From: a virus
Length of the DNA stretch: 32,477 bases
IMG/VR virus record: IMGVR_UViG_3300025276_000115
Coordinates: 1-32,477 of that record
Reading direction: 5' to 3' (one strand)
Position numbers and translations under genes: made by a program
Shown: positions 10,201 through 23,114 of the stretch, piece after piece
Numbering within the stretch: the first letter of the stretch is position 1
How the letters are laid out: each line of letters starts with the position of its first letter
Notes under the pieces: model-generated
Databases searched by the model: none
What the model was told of the DNA's origin: nothing
What the model saw: the letters and a program-made list of their open reading frames with translations, nothing else

Positions 10201-13200
10201 TGGCTTAACGTAAACTTATCATTAGTTACACGGTATATTGCAAGCTTAGTATTTACTGTACTCGTAGTATCTGTTTGTTTTGTTGTTACAACTAATACTT
10301 GTGCATCGGCACTAATATCAAAACTGTTACTAAATTCTAATATATTTTCAATTGGATCAAATACCGATTCATTGTAAAATGCATTTGCTGTTAGGTTTGG
10401 TAAGTACCCCAAGTAATCAATATTAGTGCTTACTGTTGCCCAGGAAACGTTTGAAGCACTTGGTACTGCTGCGCTTACTGCTATATTAGTTTGGGCTTCC
10501 CATAGTGCATTACTTTGTACAACTATATTTCCTTTCTTATAGGTATACGAATTATCAAAGTTGCCGCGATAGTTATCGTCTTTAGCTTGCTTCCAGCTTA
10601 TTTTGTTCCAGTAAATTGGATCAAGAATAACATTTTGGCCTGCTGTTACTGCTTTGCGACAAATATAGTAATCATCTTTATATATTATAACATCGTCTAC
10701 AACATAAGCTGATATTTTATATTCGCCTTTAAAACTATCAGTTACTGCAACTCCGTGTCTAAATATTTCAATTGCTCCAGGATGCACTCTGCGTCCGGTA
10801 GAATCAGTTTCGCCGGCACTAACAACACTATCGCTTGCAACTAGAAGTGTATAGTAATTTCCTGTTTGTACTATTGCAACTTTAGATCCAAATTTTCTAT
10901 TTGCAGCTCTATGCTCTGATGTAAATGTATCTTGGAATCTATAAGTGCCGTTACGCAATCTTCTATAGATAGAAAATGCACCTTCATCTGCTAATACTGG
11001 AGATGTTCCAGTAAGTGCTGCTGGTATATTATATACTTGTGTATAATCTTTATTTAAACTGTAAGGAGGGTTTTGTACGCGCTGTACACCAGATTCAGTT
11101 GTTTCATCAAAGAACCAATATTCCTCATCTGTTATTAACGGAGTAGCAACAACATCAAAGTTGCCAACTTTTTCGTATACAACTAACTTGCCAATTAATG
11201 CTGTTCCTAACACAATGCCATTGTTTACATCTGTTACTGTGCCTATTTTGCGAGATACATCAGTAGCTCCACGTAGTGCAGTGTTTGCTCTACGGAGGAT
11301 TTGATAGCGACCAATATTTGATAGTTCATTCCAGGCGCCTGTAGTACCGTCTGTATTTGCAACAATTTTTAGATAGACTCTAACACTAGTAAAGTTACGC
11401 TGCATAAACATTACTTCAGCACTGCTAGATGTAATACTAGTTAATGCTAATCCGCCTTGGCCGTCTCTAGGAATTTGAACATCTTCAATTATGTCTCCAA
11501 CTTGTGGTTCGTATGCAAACCCTTGGAAATCAAATTCTGTAAGAGTAAAATCTACGTAGCCGTCCCATAAGTCAACAATTGTCTGTTGCTTGTTTAAAAT
11601 AGCGTATGAAAATCCAGCACTTGTAACATCAATTACTCTGTTATCAAGGTTATATAATCTAAATTCTTGCACAGCTCCGTTAGTTAATGTGTCAGTAAAT
11701 GATTTTGCAGCTCGTGCTACCCATTTATTACTAGGCAGATCACGTTCGGTACCATCCTGAGCATCTGCGCCTGATGGATCGCCTCTATATGATAACTGGC
11801 TAATAAAACTAGCTTGGTTTTTCTTAGTTACATATACTCCGATACTACCAACAGTGTCTTGAATATTAGAATAATTATTAAGCGCACGGGCAGATCCTTG
11901 GAGTTTAACATCAGCGTAAACTAATCCACGTCCTGCGTCATAATATATACCATCGTTTGAATAACTAAAGCCTGTATTAATATACCAAAAGCCGCCAACC
12001 GCAACTGTTGTACTGTACGTCGACTCTTCTGTATATGCTCCTACTAATTCAATTTCATTAACATATAAATTACCAGTAATACCAAATACACCGTTTGTAT
12101 TTTTAACATATACTACTGCACTGTCATTACGTGTACTTGTATATGTTACTTCAGCACTACCAGTGTCAGTCGAAACTATAGCTCCTACAACTGGAATTGA
12201 TACAAAGGTATCAATAAAAAATACATGATCAATTTTTTCAACAATTGTATGTTGTTGATTTATAAATGATGGTGTTATTTCTGAAATTGCTCCATTAAAT
12301 GGAAGATAGTTATCTAATGTAGGATATGCATAACTACGTTGATTCCACGCTAAGTTAATTGTATCGCCAGCGGTTGTTCCAAGGTACATGTCTGTAGGAG
12401 CGCGTACTAACAAGTGGCTTACTGTATTATTTGCTAATCCTGGATCGCCTGCAACTAAAAGATTTAGTACCGTGCTATCAGCATCTGCACTACTTGCAAT
12501 GTTTATATATGTGTCGAATGTACTAAATGGCTGGTTAGCTACTTGAGGAAGTATTCCTCTATTTGCTTTCCATAAACTTTCTCTATAACGTACAATATCA
12601 CTTTTAATATAAGTTGCATCGCCTTGGAAATCAAATGTACTTGCGCCAGTCGATGCGTCTGTTTTATATGCTAGTTTAGTTTTAATATTACTTGCCTGAG
12701 GTATACCTACAATAAGATATTCGCCATCAGGCGACACTGCAATACTTTTACCAAAGTCTGCATCTGCGATATTAAATAAATCGTTATTATCAAGTTTTAT
12801 TTCTTGGTCTAGTAGTAAGTTAGATTGTTCTCTAGTTCTTCTATAGACTGATACTTTTCCGTTTATATCATTCGGTGATGATACAAACACGTTATTATTA
12901 TTTGCAGTTATAGCAACACTATCACTAAATCCTTGATCAGTACTGTCGTACAATGACGGATTTGTAATTGATTGAGAATTTAAATAAACAGGATCATTTT
13001 CTAATACAGCCCATTCATTAATGTATGTATCTACCCATAATCGCTGTTTAGGATATATCTCTTGATTTGTGGCTGCGTTAATTCCAGCGATGTTACTAAC
13101 TCGTACAGTTCGTAATACAGCTAGTGCAAATGACTGTTCTTCAAAATCAATTATTTCGTTATCTAATGGAACTCGTATTTGTATAGTATTAAGATTAATA

Positions 13201-16200
13201 TTATCTACTTCATATAATCCGTTTATTGCATATGCATTTGCTCCTCGGATACCAACATAGTCGCCTTTGTATAATAATGCATCTGCCCACTTATCAAGTG
13301 TTATGTCTACTAGGCGCAATCCGTTATCTGCAACAGTAGTAGTAAGTGTCGAAACTATGTTAGCATTTACACTTGCTCTTACTAATTGCATAACAGTCCA
13401 GCTCTTATTATCTGTCTCAGTTATCCATATACTATTACCAAGATCAATTTGGTTAGTATCTACTGATGCAAGGTCTACTAAGTTTCCAACAATAAAGTCA
13501 ACATCGTCTTCGTTTGCATAACCAGCAGTTTTAATATATTCACTAGTTAACGTTTTAATAGGAAACGGCTCGCTTGTATAACCTTCTGGTCTATCATATA
13601 CATCCGTAGGTTTAATACGGAAAATTTTGTCATAGTTGCGGTTAGGTATTACATTTACAAGCTCAATAGCTTGCGGTGATTCTTGTATGTCTTCTTGTAT
13701 TAAGTTAAACTCAATTTGCTTCACATCATCTACTGCACCATAACGTCCAACTTGTATTGCCCACTCTTCGTAGAACTCTAAGTTATCAGACGTGTTGCCG
13801 AGCGCATTAAACAGCTTAGTAAACACATTCATAGTACCCTTGTCTGCAATTGCTCCTCTGTAAAACTTAAACTGACTTACATCGTCGTTAATAATATTAG
13901 CAAGATACTGGCGCTTTTGATATCCTATCAAATGCTGTGCCATTTTTTGCTGTTCGATATCAAAGCTGTCTGAATCTAAATCATAAAAGTCTGTAAACTG
14001 TGTAACTCTATAATCAAAGTTAGTCATTAACTGCGATACTGGTTTTTCATTTAATTGATACCAGTTAGTTGAATTAAAGTTTTGACTTCCGGACGCATTA
14101 AGTGTAGCTACATAATAATACTGCTTGTATTTTACAATGTCGCCAATCTTATAATCTTTCCACTGGGCCCAGTCGGTATATGACGCATCATCATATACAA
14201 ATCCAGGAATGTTTAATCCGCCGCGCCAGTCATCTGATCTATATCCATTAACTTTAATTCTGTCTTGTCTGTAGCCAGTACTCGGAGTGTAAATGGCATC
14301 ATTGAAGTCTGTTGTATTATCTAATAGTACAACATGCTCCTTTTGTACCAACGGAAGTGATACATGGTATAATCCTTCGTCAGTATCAACTGTTTCTAGG
14401 CCAAAGCTATTTTGATCTCTTAACAGACTGTTAAATTCTGAACTTAAAAATAGACCGTCTGCTTTATAGATACTGTACCCGTAAAAATCATCTTTGATAT
14501 TATCAACTATATGATAATCTCTTTTAAATTCTAATAAGTTTGCTCCAGGACTTAATGCAATTAACGCACTGTTTGCCCATCCTTGTGTTGTCCAGAATAA
14601 AAACTCCTTCGCTGCGTTAGGCCAATTTTCAACTACGTTTGACCCGCTAATAACATTTTCAAAACTAAATCCAATTGCTTGTTGACGCTGACTATAGCCT
14701 AATATAAAATCAACAACTTCTTGAGCATTACTAAGTCTGCTGCCGTATTGTAGCGTTTTAATTTCTTGAGTATAAAAGTCTTTCTTGAATTCAGCAGTTT
14801 TGCCGCCTTCAACTGGTAGCACAGGTAATTTAATTATATCTGTAGTATCAAAAGTTACACTACTTGTAAAAGAATTAATAACTCTATAAAAAGCATTGTT
14901 ATTTTGAATTACTTCACCACTTATATAAGCAGTATTACTATTCCACGGCTGGACCTTTTCTGCTATTCCGCCAACTGTTACTGTCGAACTAGTCGATCCT
15001 TCCTGCACATCATAATATTCAAAGTACGGCTTTTCTAAATTATATCCTCGTATAACATAACCTAGTTCAGCACGTTCTATAATCATACCACTGTAAATTG
15101 CAAGTTCAGTAGGACTACTAGTGTTTAGGAATACTTGATAGTTTTCCTGCGGGACAAATATTCCGCCTTGTGTTTGTTCTTGTGTAGGTGACCTACTATC
15201 AAGTATTAAATTAAATTTTTCTTTGCTAGTAAATCCAGCAACTTTAATACCTAGTTGGTTAGTAATTGTAGCTAGTTCTGTTTTGTATCCTTCATATACT
15301 GTTAGTATATCACTTGCTACTAGATTATAGATATAGTTTACTAAGCCAGAAGTAATAGTTCTTGTAGATGAATTAATAGTATTTGGTAATTTTAGATTCT
15401 TAATAACAACAGGCTTGTTTGTATCCTTATCAACCCATTGATTTGCTAAGTTTTTAGTTATCCTTGAAATATCAAATCCAAGACTCATAGTTTTGGCAGG
15501 CTTGTTAAGTAACATTGCTGTTAATACAGCAAAAGGATATTCTGAACTTCTGCTCCATGCATTTTCAATTGGCGATCTGTCACCAAATTTAAAGTTCTTT
15601 GTTGCACTACTTATTTGGAAGTTTTTAGCATATCGACTATCTAGTGGTGATAGTAGTTTACCGCTGCTTGCAACAGGAATAAAATTAGTTAAACCAGTAC
15701 GAGCATATTTAAGATCAATTCTTGTATTTTTAGGATCTGCAATTCGACCAGCTTCTAAATCTCTCCAAAGTACTAAGTTATCACCTGTATAAGGAGCCGG
15801 ACCATAAACTGTATTCCACCAGCTTGGCTTAGTTGTTAAGCCTAACATTTCCCAAGGATGAGTATGCGGACGGTCTGTATCAAATGCTCTTATATACACA
15901 CTTCTCCAAAATCCTGGATTTATATTTCCATCTGGAGATGTAGTATCTGAGTAGTTAAATGTCCAATTATTAGTTCTATCATAGAATGTATTATTAGTAA
16001 ACGTTTCATTATTTAAATTTTGCTGTAACCATTGCTGGAAGTCTCCAAGCATTGTGTTATCGATTTCAGCTTTTGTAAATTCATTAACTCTAAACTCGCC
16101 GCCAATAAAGGCATTAATATCTAATCTATCAGTTGAATATTCAGCTTTAATATTATTAAAGATTCTATTTTCTAATTCTAATAACAGTTCATCTCTAAAG

Positions 16201-19200
16201 TCTTTATAAGCTTTAATGTAACTACCATCGTGTCCTCTAATAAATGCAACACCAATTGGAAACTCGTCAATTTCAATATTATCAGTTCCAGCAATAGTTG
16301 CACCAGTTGCTGGAATATATAATATCTTATTCATTCCTTTAAATGTATAGCCTTTCGATGCTGCGCCAGTGCCAGCTGCCACTTTAGTTGTGTAGACTGG
16401 ATAGAACCAACCTCTAGTACCAGTTGCACTATCTTCGCCGTATACTTTAAACGGGCCTGTTGAAACTGGCTCAGTTGCAAGTACAGTATCGTCAATTGTT
16501 AATTCTGGATAGTACTTAGGATACAATCCTAGTTTTGTAGGAGTAGGAGCAATAAAGCTGCCATCAGTATTATCATATTCGTGTATTTCGATTAGATCGT
16601 TTTCTTTTTGTCCTGCGGCAATCGAAACGTACCCAGCTACATTAAAATTATAATCCTTAAGATATGTTAGTTGTACATTATTTAAATATATTGTTATTCC
16701 TGTCGAACTTAATACAGATAAACTAAAAGTATTAGTAATTGGATAATCTGTTACTCTTGCATCTAATACTGTATAATCAAGTTTGTTAGAAGGTCCATTA
16801 GGTATCATATCTGAGAAGTAAAATGGCTGCGACTTTATCTTATCATTATTAATTTCTTTTAACACTTTATCTACGTGGCCTTTGACTGGACCGTCATACC
16901 CTAAATTAGTAGCTACATCTAAAAATGTTTTCTTAAATCTAGAATACTCTTTTTTGGAAAACTTTAAAGCCTTTATAATATTATAGCTTTTGTTAGTTAT
17001 ATGATATAACGGTAGGTTAATTGGACCGCTGTGTTTAACAAACCGTTTTCCGTAATGATCTAAGTCGCCCAAGTCTCTTAGGTTGCTAGATCCAAGGTAT
17101 GTGCCAGTATAGTTTGGAATATCTTCCAACATACTATCAACATGATCAACTACTTCTCCGAGTGTAAATTGCTTAACATCATCATTTAACGGGTTACGCT
17201 CCAAGTTATATGGAAATTCGTAATAGCCATTAGAATTTTTTATAGTTTTAGTGTCTGTTTTAATTTTAACAATATCGCCAACAGTTAAATCTTTATTAAA
17301 TATAATAGCTGCGTTGTTATTAGTTTTATCAACTGTATAGTTTGTGGTAATTATCTGTAATTTATTATTAACAAATACTACAATTTTTAAATCAGTTAAA
17401 GTACTCGAGTTATTATACGCATCAATTACAAATTTATTAACTTGTAAGTCAGTAGCTGCATGTTCTTTTATAACAAACTGCTTACTTTTTGTAGGAGTAC
17501 TACTAAAGCCGTTTACATAAGAATATGCAGTAAGTGATTTAAATTTCTTTAAGTATCCACTGCTAATTGACTGCGTAAATACTTCTGTATCTGTTTGATA
17601 GTTAAACGAATCGTTTAATAAATTAAAATCAAAGACAATATCGCCTGAGTTTACAATAGTCTTATAACTTAATGCAAATCCTAATTCAGTATCTACTACT
17701 CCTTCTCCGGCTGCATATGAGAATAATTTAGATCCTTTAAATGTAGTTGATCCGTAACTTGTAATATCACTAAAGCTATTTCCGTTTACATCAAATACAT
17801 CAAATAATGGTGCTTGATTACGTGTAGTTTTTTCTTGTGCAGCAGCCCACTTTAAATTAGTAAAATGGTAACTTTTGCCTGCGTTTTTTACGCCTTGTGT
17901 AACTAATACTGTTTCGAGATCTAACGGTAAAGTATCAGTAGTTTCAATTAAACTAATTTGTCTTACATTACTAATTTTAACAAATTTAACTTGATAAATT
18001 TTACCACTAACACGGATGTCAGTATCTGCTGTAAACATAATACGCATGTTATCTGCAAGATTGACTCCGTCGATGTTGTAGCCTGTTTGTCCTTCAATAG
18101 TACTAAACACATCTTTAGTAAATGTATCTATTAAGTCAACATCTTGTTTTGCAGATGCTCCGAAGTTATTTAATTTTATGCCTGCTTCGAATTCAATAAT
18201 AGGACGCTTGGCGCGGTTGGCTTCATCTACATCTCTAGGTAGCCCGTTATGTTCAAAACTTTTTAATATTACATCTTTGTGATGCCATCTATTATATCGA
18301 CTCCATGCGTTTCTATCAGGCGTAGCCCTGTTAATAACAATATAATCTTGATTAGTTGCATAAGCTGTGGCATCTGTAAACGGTAATGTATCAAAGTTAT
18401 CACTATCGTATGCCACACGCTTTGTATCACTATATGCTGCTGGAATAATTAAATCTTGATCTTTAATTAATTTAATTTTAGAGCCAACGCCTTCAACATA
18501 CCAAGAATTAGTTTCGTATGTAACAGGTAGTATATCACCTTGGAATTTAATTTTCATTCCGTTTGATAAAACTACTCCGTTTGCAGTTGTATAAGTTTTC
18601 TTACCTATTATTTCTTGATCTATATTAAGGAATGTATTTTCCTCAATATCATAAACTCTAATAGCACTGCTAGTATCTACTGAATTTTTACTAATATAAT
18701 ATAATACATTAGGTGCGTTAGATGGAATAGTAAACTCAATGGTGCCTTTTTCAATGTATGTATCTGTAGTAACATTACCTAGTTCGTCATACATTGTTAT
18801 ACCATCAGTATAAAGTGTACTAACGTTAGTATCAACACTTACTCCTGGAGTAAACGTTCTACTAAGGGCAATTGATATCGGATGTCCTAAAGTGTCAATT
18901 GCAAAACGATATGTTTGTCCTCGGTAAAGTTTTAATGTTGGATTAACTGTAATTCCTTCATTAAATACATAAGCAATATTGTCGCCTTGGTCTTGAGTAG
19001 TAACAGTATAGGTACTAACAACATCTCTACTTTGCCCTCTAACTTGTATACTAAGTGGGCCGTTTGGCATCCAGTAATACTCACGGAAGTTTACAAATTT
19101 ATCCCAATCAATGTTTGGGTTCCATGCATAGGTTTCTTGGTTATTTAAACGACTATGGTTATCTGTATTTGCTCCGTATACATTTAACTGACCCATATAA

Positions 19201-19520
19201 TCATTATAGTCTTTATAAAAAGTTACATTATCGTATAAGTCTTTAATAACAGTAGCAGGTTCTAATTGATAGTTAGTCCTATTAACTGTTACATCGTCGA
19301 TATAATTATCTGTAGCTTTGTATGCTTTGGCAGTTTTTCTGCCGTAATAACCATTTACTTTTTCAGCAACGCCAGGTTGTATAAGCTGGTCTAGTGTACC
19401 TTGTAGGAACTTTTTATTTGCTTGTGTTCTAAAAAACTTTGGTAGAAAATCACTTGAAGTAATTTTATTATTCTGGCCCGGAACAGGTAGGGCACTTTCG
19501 TTTTGATCATTCTTAGCCAT
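4227..19520 (-). CDS. Giant 5097-residue modular baseplate/tail structural protein
   Basis: One uninterrupted frame of 15.3 kb (about 560 kDa). Its start overlaps the gp6 stop codon (TAATG) and a GGAGG site lies 12 bases upstream, so it is translated with gp6. Approximate map by residue: 1-170, a baseplate-like N-terminus with [18 protein letters not shown]; 170-290, a small beta domain with [11 protein letters not shown] and GHPISI; about 770-930, a conserved-looking segment with LERNPLND; about 930-1010, a fibre-type beta repeat; about 1200-1260, a tryptophan-rich segment with [14 protein letters not shown]; 1523, 1783, 2293, 2945 and 2990, five carbohydrate-binding-like modules; about 1830-1950, a mostly helical segment with [15 protein letters not shown]; about 2190-3300, a seven-bladed beta-propeller with insertions; about 3680-3770 and 4050-4150, glycine-rich GSGY repeats; about 4300-4870, fibre-type beta repeats. 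It occupies the place of T4 genes 7 to 11 after gene 6. A structural role is likely; a gp7-like N-terminus is only an inference. Confidence 0.85.
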   Translation of the reverse strand: MAKNDQNESALPVPGQNNKITSSDFLPKFFRTQANKKFLQGTLDQLIQPGVAEKVNGYYGRKTAKAYKATDNYIDDVTVNRTNYQLEPATVIKDLYDNVTFYKDYNDYMGQLNVYGANTDNHSRLNNQETYAWNPNIDWDKFVNFREYYWMPNGPLSIQVRGQSRDVVSTYTVTTQDQGDNIAYVFNEGITVNPTLKLYRGQTYRFAIDTLGHPISIALSRTFTPGVSVDTNVSTLYTDGITMYDELGNVTTDTYIEKGTIEFTIPSNAPNVLYYISKNSVDTSSAIRVYDIEENTFLNIDQEIIGKKTYTTANGVVLSNGMKIKFQGDILPVTYETNSWYVEGVGSKIKLIKDQDLIIPAAYSDTKRVAYDSDNFDTLPFTDATAYATNQDYIVINRATPDRNAWSRYNRWHHKDVILKSFEHNGLPRDVDEANRAKRPIIEFEAGIKLNNFGASAKQDVDLIDTFTKDVFSTIEGQTGYNIDGVNLADNMRIMFTADTDIRVSGKIYQVKFVKISNVRQISLIETTDTLPLDLETVLVTQGVKNAGKSYHFTNLKWAAAQEKTTRNQAPLFDVFDVNGNSFSDITSYGSTTFKGSKLFSYAAGEGVVDTELGFALSYKTIVNSGDIVFDFNLLNDSFNYQTDTEVFTQSISSGYLKKFKSLTAYSYVNGFSSTPTKSKQFVIKEHAATDLQVNKFVIDAYNNSSTLTDLKIVVFVNNKLQIITTNYTVDKTNNNAAIIFNKDLTVGDIVKIKTDTKTIKNSNGYYEFPYNLERNPLNDDVKQFTLGEVVDHVDSMLEDIPNYTGTYLGSSNLRDLGDLDHYGKRFVKHSGPINLPLYHITNKSYNIIKALKFSKKEYSRFKKTFLDVATNLGYDGPVKGHVDKVLKEINNDKIKSQPFYFSDMIPNGPSNKLDYTVLDARVTDYPITNTFSLSVLSSTGITIYLNNVQLTYLKDYNFNVAGYVSIAAGQKENDLIEIHEYDNTDGSFIAPTPTKLGLYPKYYPELTIDDTVLATEPVSTGPFKVYGEDSATGTRGWFYPVYTTKVAAGTGAASKGYTFKGMNKILYIPATGATIAGTDNIEIDEFPIGVAFIRGHDGSYIKAYKDFRDELLLELENRIFNNIKAEYSTDRLDINAFIGGEFRVNEFTKAEIDNTMLGDFQQWLQQNLNNETFTNNTFYDRTNNWTFNYSDTTSPDGNINPGFWRSVYIRAFDTDRPHTHPWEMLGLTTKPSWWNTVYGPAPYTGDNLVLWRDLEAGRIADPKNTRIDLKYARTGLTNFIPVASSGKLLSPLDSRYAKNFQISSATKNFKFGDRSPIENAWSRSSEYPFAVLTAMLLNKPAKTMSLGFDISRITKNLANQWVDKDTNKPVVIKNLKLPNTINSSTRTITSGLVNYIYNLVASDILTVYEGYKTELATITNQLGIKVAGFTSKEKFNLILDSRSPTQEQTQGGIFVPQENYQVFLNTSSPTELAIYSGMIIERAELGYVIRGYNLEKPYFEYYDVQEGSTSSTVTVGGIAEKVQPWNSNTAYISGEVIQNNNAFYRVINSFTSSVTFDTTDIIKLPVLPVEGGKTAEFKKDFYTQEIKTLQYGSRLSNAQEVVDFILGYSQRQQAIGFSFENVISGSNVVENWPNAAKEFLFWTTQGWANSALIALSPGANLLEFKRDYHIVDNIKDDFYGYSIYKADGLFLSSEFNSLLRDQNSFGLETVDTDEGLYHVSLPLVQKEHVVLLDNTTDFNDAIYTPSTGYRQDRIKVNGYRSDDWRGGLNIPGFVYDDASYTDWAQWKDYKIGDIVKYKQYYYVATLNASGSQNFNSTNWYQLNEKPVSQLMTNFDYRVTQFTDFYDLDSDSFDIEQQKMAQHLIGYQKRQYLANIINDDVSQFKFYRGAIADKGTMNVFTKLFNALGNTSDNLEFYEEWAIQVGRYGAVDDVKQIEFNLIQEDIQESPQAIELVNVIPNRNYDKIFRIKPTDVYDRPEGYTSEPFPIKTLTSEYIKTAGYANEDDVDFIVGNLVDLASVDTNQIDLGNSIWITETDNKSWTVMQLVRASVNANIVSTLTTTVADNGLRLVDITLDKWADALLYKGDYVGIRGANAYAINGLYEVDNINLNTIQIRVPLDNEIIDFEEQSFALAVLRTVRVSNIAGINAATNQEIYPKQRLWVDTYINEWAVLENDPVYLNSQSITNPSLYDSTDQGFSDSVAITANNNNVFVSSPNDINGKVSVYRRTREQSNLLLDQEIKLDNNDLFNIADADFGKSIAVSPDGEYLIVGIPQASNIKTKLAYKTDASTGASTFDFQGDATYIKSDIVRYRESLWKANRGILPQVANQPFSTFDTYINIASSADADSTVLNLLVAGDPGLANNTVSHLLVRAPTDMYLGTTAGDTINLAWNQRSYAYPTLDNYLPFNGAISEITPSFINQQHTIVEKIDHVFFIDTFVSIPVVGAIVSTDTGSAEVTYTSTRNDSAVVYVKNTNGVFGITGNLYVNEIELVGAYTEESTYSTTVAVGGFWYINTGFSYSNDGIYYDAGRGLVYADVKLQGSARALNNYSNIQDTVGSIGVYVTKKNQASFISQLSYRGDPSGADAQDGTERDLPSNKWVARAAKSFTDTLTNGAVQEFRLYNLDNRVIDVTSAGFSYAILNKQQTIVDLWDGYVDFTLTEFDFQGFAYEPQVGDIIEDVQIPRDGQGGLALTSITSSSAEVMFMQRNFTSVRVYLKIVANTDGTTGAWNELSNIGRYQILRRANTALRGATDVSRKIGTVTDVNNGIVLGTALIGKLVVYEKVGNFDVVATPLITDEEYWFFDETTESGVQRVQNPPYSLNKDYTQVYNIPAALTGTSPVLADEGAFSIYRRLRNGTYRFQDTFTSEHRAANRKFGSKVAIVQTGNYYTLLVASDSVVSAGETDSTGRRVHPGAIEIFRHGVAVTDSFKGEYKISAYVVDDVIIYKDDYYICRKAVTAGQNVILDPIYWNKISWKQAKDDNYRGNFDNSYTYKKGNIVVQSNALWEAQTNIAVSAAVPSASNVSWATVSTNIDYLGYLPNLTANAFYNESVFDPIENILEFSNSFDISADAQVLVVTTKQTDTTSTVNTKLAIYRVTNDKFTLSQTINAPDNITGWADKVSLNPAGTQIAVSSMLSDVSKINQGVVYVYTQTAGTFTLTQTLTPPNNEESEGFGFGLSYGTDNLVVSSLNGDQTIPTTFDISAFTATDDTATTFDNLFTNFKNIKLDKGAVYVYENINNNLIYSEQFTYSLTQTTFGKNIYTNGNHVYIGMPDQLTSARSGGTDDFAGYKGSIVDFRKNATTFAWSVISDGITPVDVDNIRGMFLYNKRENRIVTYVDYIDPIQGKIAGPADQEITFKTPFDPAVYNTGALADNSVDPNRAWTTTHVGQVWWNISSAKFAHPYQGTTAFQKNTWNKLTPGARIDIFEWVQSDFIPSIWDSVSDTPNGTAAGISGASLFGDTKYSTEIIYDEVSKTFTNRYYFWVVNKVTIPVMENRKLSITDIAALIENPRTQGYPFVSLLSKNKFVVNNFDSLIDSDDLVLNIKYSTGPKKTQNLHSQYKLISDGLSTSKPDSDIERKWFDSLIGFDDNNRTVPDPTITIKNRYGVQNRPRQSMFVNRFEALKQTIERINLKLAENLVVDEYDISSLSNQDSKPTLLSKEYDIVTDTLAELSFVSTNKITSAVLTPIITNGRIARIDITNAGRGYKVVPTFKINGAGTGAEFDITINNLGQLTSIKITNAGSGYNSSTTITVRPVTVLVNADESIQSKWALYSWNGTAWYRRKLQSYNVSLYWDYVDWYATGFNQFTNINDTIVGSYQLAGLANSIGSIVKIKTVGAGGWLLLQKVDSQVTEDYTVNYNTVGRENGTIQFKDTLYDYSKNTVGFDNRSFDSNFYDNNPNLELRIILKAIRDKIFIGNLEVEYNQLFMSALRYVLSEQKSVDWMFKTSFVKSKHIRGSLSLQDITFNNDNLASYQEFVEEFKPYSTKIREFVSEYAAVDPTNSSISDFDLSQAYNSVTKQIEPSKATIVNGIIVDQNLDTTTYPRKNWKDNHGYQITGIKIGTGGSGFTFEPTVNLTGGGGTGATATAYLGYGVITKIVVTNPGSGYTSAPTVVIAGSQTSTGIVPTATAVLGNGVVRSPSVKIKFDRITGTFTFSTLAKSETFAGTGFESRIFLEWPMNLDTKKVSVYIDNILQLRSKYTFVNIENNDVTYSREQGKIVFATAPALNAVIKVDYNIPLSMLNAADRVNLAYAPIAGMYGNDLAQLMTGIDYGGVEVRSFNFAGPSGFDTAGWYTDNWDTFDNTFEDQVFTADGSTIAVELSAPLATGIVYNLYKNGVRIDDPNYVDANNPGANVNAITPSITGDGTTNIIYVQDLGISLLDGDVFVVRKTSSDGSVVPDTTSFDTALSGGDLAYATAKGITAEEIIVDGDGFVTPTTSSGPEEVIPGQVLDTLDIKVFTRDSAGQGVINSQNYIMDSVLTYNLGVTPNSSNAVIVKVANVILPQTDYTINWAANTVTLNTATVGAELSIVTVAQGVQNILDFGQVTGDGSTTAFETTVDWAAGVSVYASINGVQQIVTVSKSASTTKTVIGFSQVVSAGAVINYTVFSANAQVNYSQITKDSFIGNGAQKVFTLASAPLYAIPTEHNIIVKVDNAILNAGYNIQYTIPANSQREFALETFQMPQGSLDVADTKVFVNGIEITTPTQWRFEPANSSIVLADEIGVPGDLLEMYIITDGDYRVSGTTVTLDTAPSSTATVEIIQFTNHDILGLERINYDVVTRTTLTSDDVNYDIYNRLTVGEITLRKPAVDAQYVWVSVNSELLTPSVDYFVTNDKLKVQLVRQPAANDVIDIIHFTAPVSVPKFAFRQFKDMLNRTHFKRLDTSSAKLAKALNYYDIRIELDDASTLAEPNKSQNLPGVIFIEGERIEYFVKEGVLLRQLRRGTLGTGVKNTYALNTKVYDQNISKTVPYKDSTLAYNATATGATSVFTVSYPVASINEIEVFVAGTRLRKTALDIFNPLTALDSPKGDAIVVADFTFDANTNAITLLATPAADTRVTVVKKVGQSWTTFGESLGDTENSIARFLRAGTSELPE

Positions 19521-22500
19521 TAGTAACTGTAGCCTCCACCTGAGTTGCTGGCGTTTCCGCCTGAGTTGCTGGCGTTAGCCAAGCCGCCGCCTGTTGCTGC
19601 TGTTGTAGTTGTAGTTGTAGTTGATGCACTGCTTGTAATTCCTGCTGTTGAAGCTGTTGACACTGTGTTAAGCACTGTGCCTGTTGCTTGTAAGTTTGTT
19701 GCAGTAATCTGATCTATTGTTTCGATATCAGTCACTTTGGCTGCGCTTGCAAATATTTCATCTGGCTCACTCTTAATTTCAAATAGGCTACCAAACGATT
19801 GTGTTGTTTGGCGCGGTACTATTAGTATACTTACCAGTTTCGGAGACAGCTGGTTTATGATATAGGCACTAAGCTCTTGGAAGTAAAAAGTCTCGCCAAA
19901 GTCCCAGTTTTCAATATCAAAGAATCTATTAATTGATTCAACAATGTCTGATTTAAGTTCATTATCGTTAGTAACAATATTTGTATTTTTAACAATTTTA
20001 AATTTAACTTGTAAATCAGGAGTTGCTTTGTCACCAAATAGTATCTTATACTTTACAGGATGATAAATTATTTCATCGCTAATACTTTTTATTTTGTTAA
20101 TTGCAGTTCCGTAACTTCTAAACAATTCGTCATTGCTAGGCGGCTTAGGATTAACTATAGTTGCTCCACTAATATATTGTTTTACTTGTGTATCATACGT
20201 TTTCGATAAAATGTAAGTGTCAATAATATTACTTGCACTTGGGTCAATTCTATATCCGCTATCAGCAACGTGAATATAATGGAATTTTAAATCTGCTCTG
20301 CCAAAGTATGCTTTATAGTCTGTATTAATTGCTGTATTGTTTAGTGTTTTATTAAGCTTTCTAAATATAGCTTCGTTAATTAAGTAAAATATTTGTCCTT
20401 CAACTCTAGTACTATAAGGTGCAATAGCTGCTTCGTTTTGTACTACAATAATTTCAGCAGTTGTGTTTGCAAAATATTTAAAATCTTCTACACCGTCAGT
20501 TGTTGTGTATTTCTTTTGAAATACTAGTTTGTCTTTTGTAAGAATAGTTGTATCTTCTTCACCTACTATTTGCTCAAAAATATCAGGATCGTCAACAACA
20601 CCGTCATCGTCTAAATCAATAAACTGAATTTGTATTTTACGACTATCCAAGTATCCTTCTGTATCTCGATATGCATCTGTAATAGTCCAATTAAAGTCTC
20701 TTGTAAATGGAGTTAATGCGCCTGGTTTACGGTTAATATTTAATATATCAATTTTGTCTCTAACAATTTGTCCAGTAGTCGGATCATACACTTTATCAGC
20801 ACTGTCAAAGAAGAATCTAATTTCGTCTGCACTTTCCATTACATATCTTAAATTGCGATATGTAATAGTATATTTTTCGCCATCAGTTTTAAAGTATAAC
20901 ATCCAACTAGCATCTAAATTTGCGCCAGTGATATCACCCGCTTTACCTGTAGCAAATGTAGTTAATGTATTAATATTTTCGTCTAATATTAGTTTCCACT
21001 GCCTGTCATACTGGTCATAACGTAATGCAAAGTCGTGGTAGTTAAATGCCTGGTCAACTAACTGAGTTTTAATATCATTAATTAATACTTTAGAATAATT
21101 AGGTATAACCTGTTGTAATATTGCTCCTGTAGGAATAATATCATTAAGTACTATAGGAGCAATACCATCTTCGTCTATTACAGTTCCATTGCCTACTACA
21201 GACACTACCTTTGACCACTTATATGATGTTTTACCTAAATGATCACTTGCACCATCGGTCATTAAAGTACCATTAGGCATAAAGTGTTTACCTGTTGGAG
21301 CAACAAACTTTAACATTGTTCCAGCTTCTAATAAGCGCAAACTGTTTGCAGTAAATGTACCTACTGTATAAGAGTTGCTGTCAACATCTTGTAATAACCC
21401 TAATGATTGATTTGTGCTTGTAGTTGATTGTGCCCAAGTTGCGCCGAGGTCACTAACAATAATTTTTGGATACTTTGAAAAGTAAAAGTTTTGTGTGCTA
21501 ATATTACTTAAAATAGATTCAATAGTATTATATATTACACCTTCAATATCTGTTTGAGTTGCAAATGTAAATGTTTGTTTTTCATCAAACTCTTCTTTAT
21601 AAATTACACCGTCATCAGCAAACAGGCTAGTGTTTGAATATTTGCCGCTGGCGTCTTTCAAGTCAAAGAATCGACTTATACCACTCGAAATTCTATTTGA
21701 ACTTTTAGTCTTAATAATATCTTGACTAATTGCTAAAGGCCCAATATTATAATCTTCACCTGTAATTAATCTATTTTGTGTGTAATAAGTTGCAGGTGCA
21801 TTTTGCTTAATTTCTGCATTAGTTTCTGTTGCAGCACCGTTAGCTACAGTATAGTTTAATTTAAGTCCAATGGTAAGAGTTTGCGCTGTTCCATTTCTTG
21901 ACTGATATGGTATATCAATACTTACTGTACTAATTGCACTAGGAGTTATTACACTTCTTACGTTATTACTAGTTCTATAATATGCTCTAAAGTCTCCAGC
22001 TGGTAAATTACCAAATACGCCGTCACTAAACACTAAGTTAATTCTATCACCGATACGTGTAGTTACTGCAAATACATCTCTAGTTTTATTAAACAAACTA
22101 TTGTAGATAACATTGTTGCCTTCTGTAGAGTCAATTTTTGTCCATTCGTTGTTCTCATAGCCTGCGCTGTTTACTGAAAACAGCCAAACATCACTATCAT
22201 TAATATTCTGTGCATCAATCTGAACTGCTTGATTAGGTGTCGGATTAGCTACTGCAAAATCTCCTGTTTCAATCTTGCCCTGGCGGAAATGCATAAAGAA
22301 TCCTGTGTTAGTACTACCAGCTCCTTGACCATCATCTCTAAACAAAAATGCAGGACTGTTGCCTGGTAATGGTGCTTCTTCAATTATATCGTCTGTTGAT
22401 ATATCAGTACTTACTACTTCAAAACGTGTGGTTGTGCCTTCAATACGCTTAGTAAACGGATATACTGCTATACCAGTGTTTGTAGCATTTATGCGATATT

Positions 22501-23056
22501 TTTGTGTTTGTACATCTGCGATTAATGCAGACTTTAAAGGATTGCCAATTGAGTTCGACAACGGCAATGCTGAATTCATAATCTTAACAAACTGTTCAAA
22601 ATAGTTTGTGTTAGTTTGGTCATTCCACTTAACAGTAATTCCTGACATGTTTAAACCATTACTATCTAAAAGATTTTCAGTTGTTTTAATTGTATCGAAT
22701 TTAAGTAATCCGTTTGCTGCTTGATTACGCTTAGGATTATAAGACAGCATACGTGCTAAACGCAATACGCTTTCTCTGCGCTCTGCTGTTTCAAGGAAGT
22801 TTTCACGAGCGTTTAAATCAATACGGAATGATAAGTTTTGCCCAAGGAAAGCAATCATATCAATTAGCGCAAGATATTCACTTGACTCGATGTAATCGTT
22901 AAAGTCTTCTGGATAGTTTTGACGCAGATAATTAATCATTGTGCGTCTTAGATTATCAAAATCATAGCTTTGGAAATCAGCGTTTCTAAAACTTTGGTAT
23001 ATTCTTTTCCAGTCCTCAGCTACTAAGAGCCTCGACTGTCGATCATTTGCAGACAT
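19520..23056 (-). CDS. gp6: Baseplate wedge protein gp6 (gpJ-like)
   Basis: The 1178-residue protein opens with the pattern I know from T4-type gp6. [20 protein letters not shown] is followed by [20 protein letters not shown] (about residues 60-80) and [20 protein letters not shown]. gp6 dimers form the continuous ring that ties the six baseplate wedges together and control sheath contraction. T4 gp6 has about 660 residues, so this one is nearly twice as long; the extra length lies in the middle and C-terminal parts. Residues 814-825 form a canonical 12-residue EF-hand-type loop ([12 protein letters not shown]). The last 60 residues are low complexity: a run of seven threonines, then two copies of GGNASNS and a GGGYSY end. 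The ATG at 23056 has an AGGAAA site 7 bases upstream. The gene follows gp25, its usual partner, and its stop overlaps the start of the giant gene. Confidence 0.92.
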   Translation of the reverse strand: MSANDRQSRLLVAEDWKRIYQSFRNADFQSYDFDNLRRTMINYLRQNYPEDFNDYIESSEYLALIDMIAFLGQNLSFRIDLNARENFLETAERRESVLRLARMLSYNPKRNQAANGLLKFDTIKTTENLLDSNGLNMSGITVKWNDQTNTNYFEQFVKIMNSALPLSNSIGNPLKSALIADVQTQKYRINATNTGIAVYPFTKRIEGTTTRFEVVSTDISTDDIIEEAPLPGNSPAFLFRDDGQGAGSTNTGFFMHFRQGKIETGDFAVANPTPNQAVQIDAQNINDSDVWLFSVNSAGYENNEWTKIDSTEGNNVIYNSLFNKTRDVFAVTTRIGDRINLVFSDGVFGNLPAGDFRAYYRTSNNVRSVITPSAISTVSIDIPYQSRNGTAQTLTIGLKLNYTVANGAATETNAEIKQNAPATYYTQNRLITGEDYNIGPLAISQDIIKTKSSNRISSGISRFFDLKDASGKYSNTSLFADDGVIYKEEFDEKQTFTFATQTDIEGVIYNTIESILSNISTQNFYFSKYPKIIVSDLGATWAQSTTSTNQSLGLLQDVDSNSYTVGTFTANSLRLLEAGTMLKFVAPTGKHFMPNGTLMTDGASDHLGKTSYKWSKVVSVVGNGTVIDEDGIAPIVLNDIIPTGAILQQVIPNYSKVLINDIKTQLVDQAFNYHDFALRYDQYDRQWKLILDENINTLTTFATGKAGDITGANLDASWMLYFKTDGEKYTITYRNLRYVMESADEIRFFFDSADKVYDPTTGQIVRDKIDILNINRKPGALTPFTRDFNWTITDAYRDTEGYLDSRKIQIQFIDLDDDGVVDDPDIFEQIVGEEDTTILTKDKLVFQKKYTTTDGVEDFKYFANTTAEIIVVQNEAAIAPYSTRVEGQIFYLINEAIFRKLNKTLNNTAINTDYKAYFGRADLKFHYIHVADSGYRIDPSASNIIDTYILSKTYDTQVKQYISGATIVNPKPPSNDELFRSYGTAINKIKSISDEIIYHPVKYKILFGDKATPDLQVKFKIVKNTNIVTNDNELKSDIVESINRFFDIENWDFGETFYFQELSAYIINQLSPKLVSILIVPRQTTQSFGSLFEIKSEPDEIFASAAKVTDIETIDQITATNLQATGTVLNTVSTASTAGITSSASTTTTTTTAATGGGLANASNSGGNASNSGGGYSY
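19533..19537 (-). promoter_or_regulatory. Ribosome binding site of the giant gene inside the gp6 coding end
   Basis: GGAGG on the minus strand, 12 bases before the giant gene's ATG at 19520. It is formed by glycine codons of the gp6 repeat tail, so the low-complexity end of gp6 also serves as the translation signal of the next gene. Confidence 0.6.
19539..19576 (-). repeat. 21-base tandem repeat at the gp6 end
   Basis: Two identical 17-base copies (19539-19555 and 19560-19576) with a 21-base period encode GGNASNS twice at the gp6 C-terminus. The period is a multiple of three, so copy-number change would keep the frame. Confidence 0.85.
19602..19624 (-). repeat. Hexanucleotide microsatellite encoding a threonine run in gp6
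   Basis: The plus strand repeats GTTGTA almost four times; on the coding strand this is alternating ACT and ACA, giving seven threonines. It is likely a flexible linker before the glycine-rich tail. Confidence 0.8.
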
Positions 23057-23079
23057 ATCAGTTTCCTTGTTTACTAATG

Positions 23080-23111
23080 TATTTACCTGAAATGATAATG
23101 TGTGTATTTAA
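23080..23111 (-). promoter_or_regulatory. Two late promoter-like motifs before gp6
   Basis: The 58-base gap between gp25 and gp6 holds two minus-strand copies of a TAAATACA motif, at 23105-23111 (TTAAATA) and 23080-23086 (GTAAATA), 25 bases apart. The nearer one would start a transcript about 18 bases before the gp6 ATG, just ahead of the AGGAAA site. They could drive a separate late transcript for gp6 and the giant gene. Confidence 0.45.
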
Positions 23112-23114
23112 TTT

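Noticed and set aside
4227-19520. Idea that the giant frame is a chromosomal adhesin or toxin
   Set aside because: No signal peptide, no secretion or toxin repeats, and it is translation-coupled to gp6 in a phage baseplate operon.
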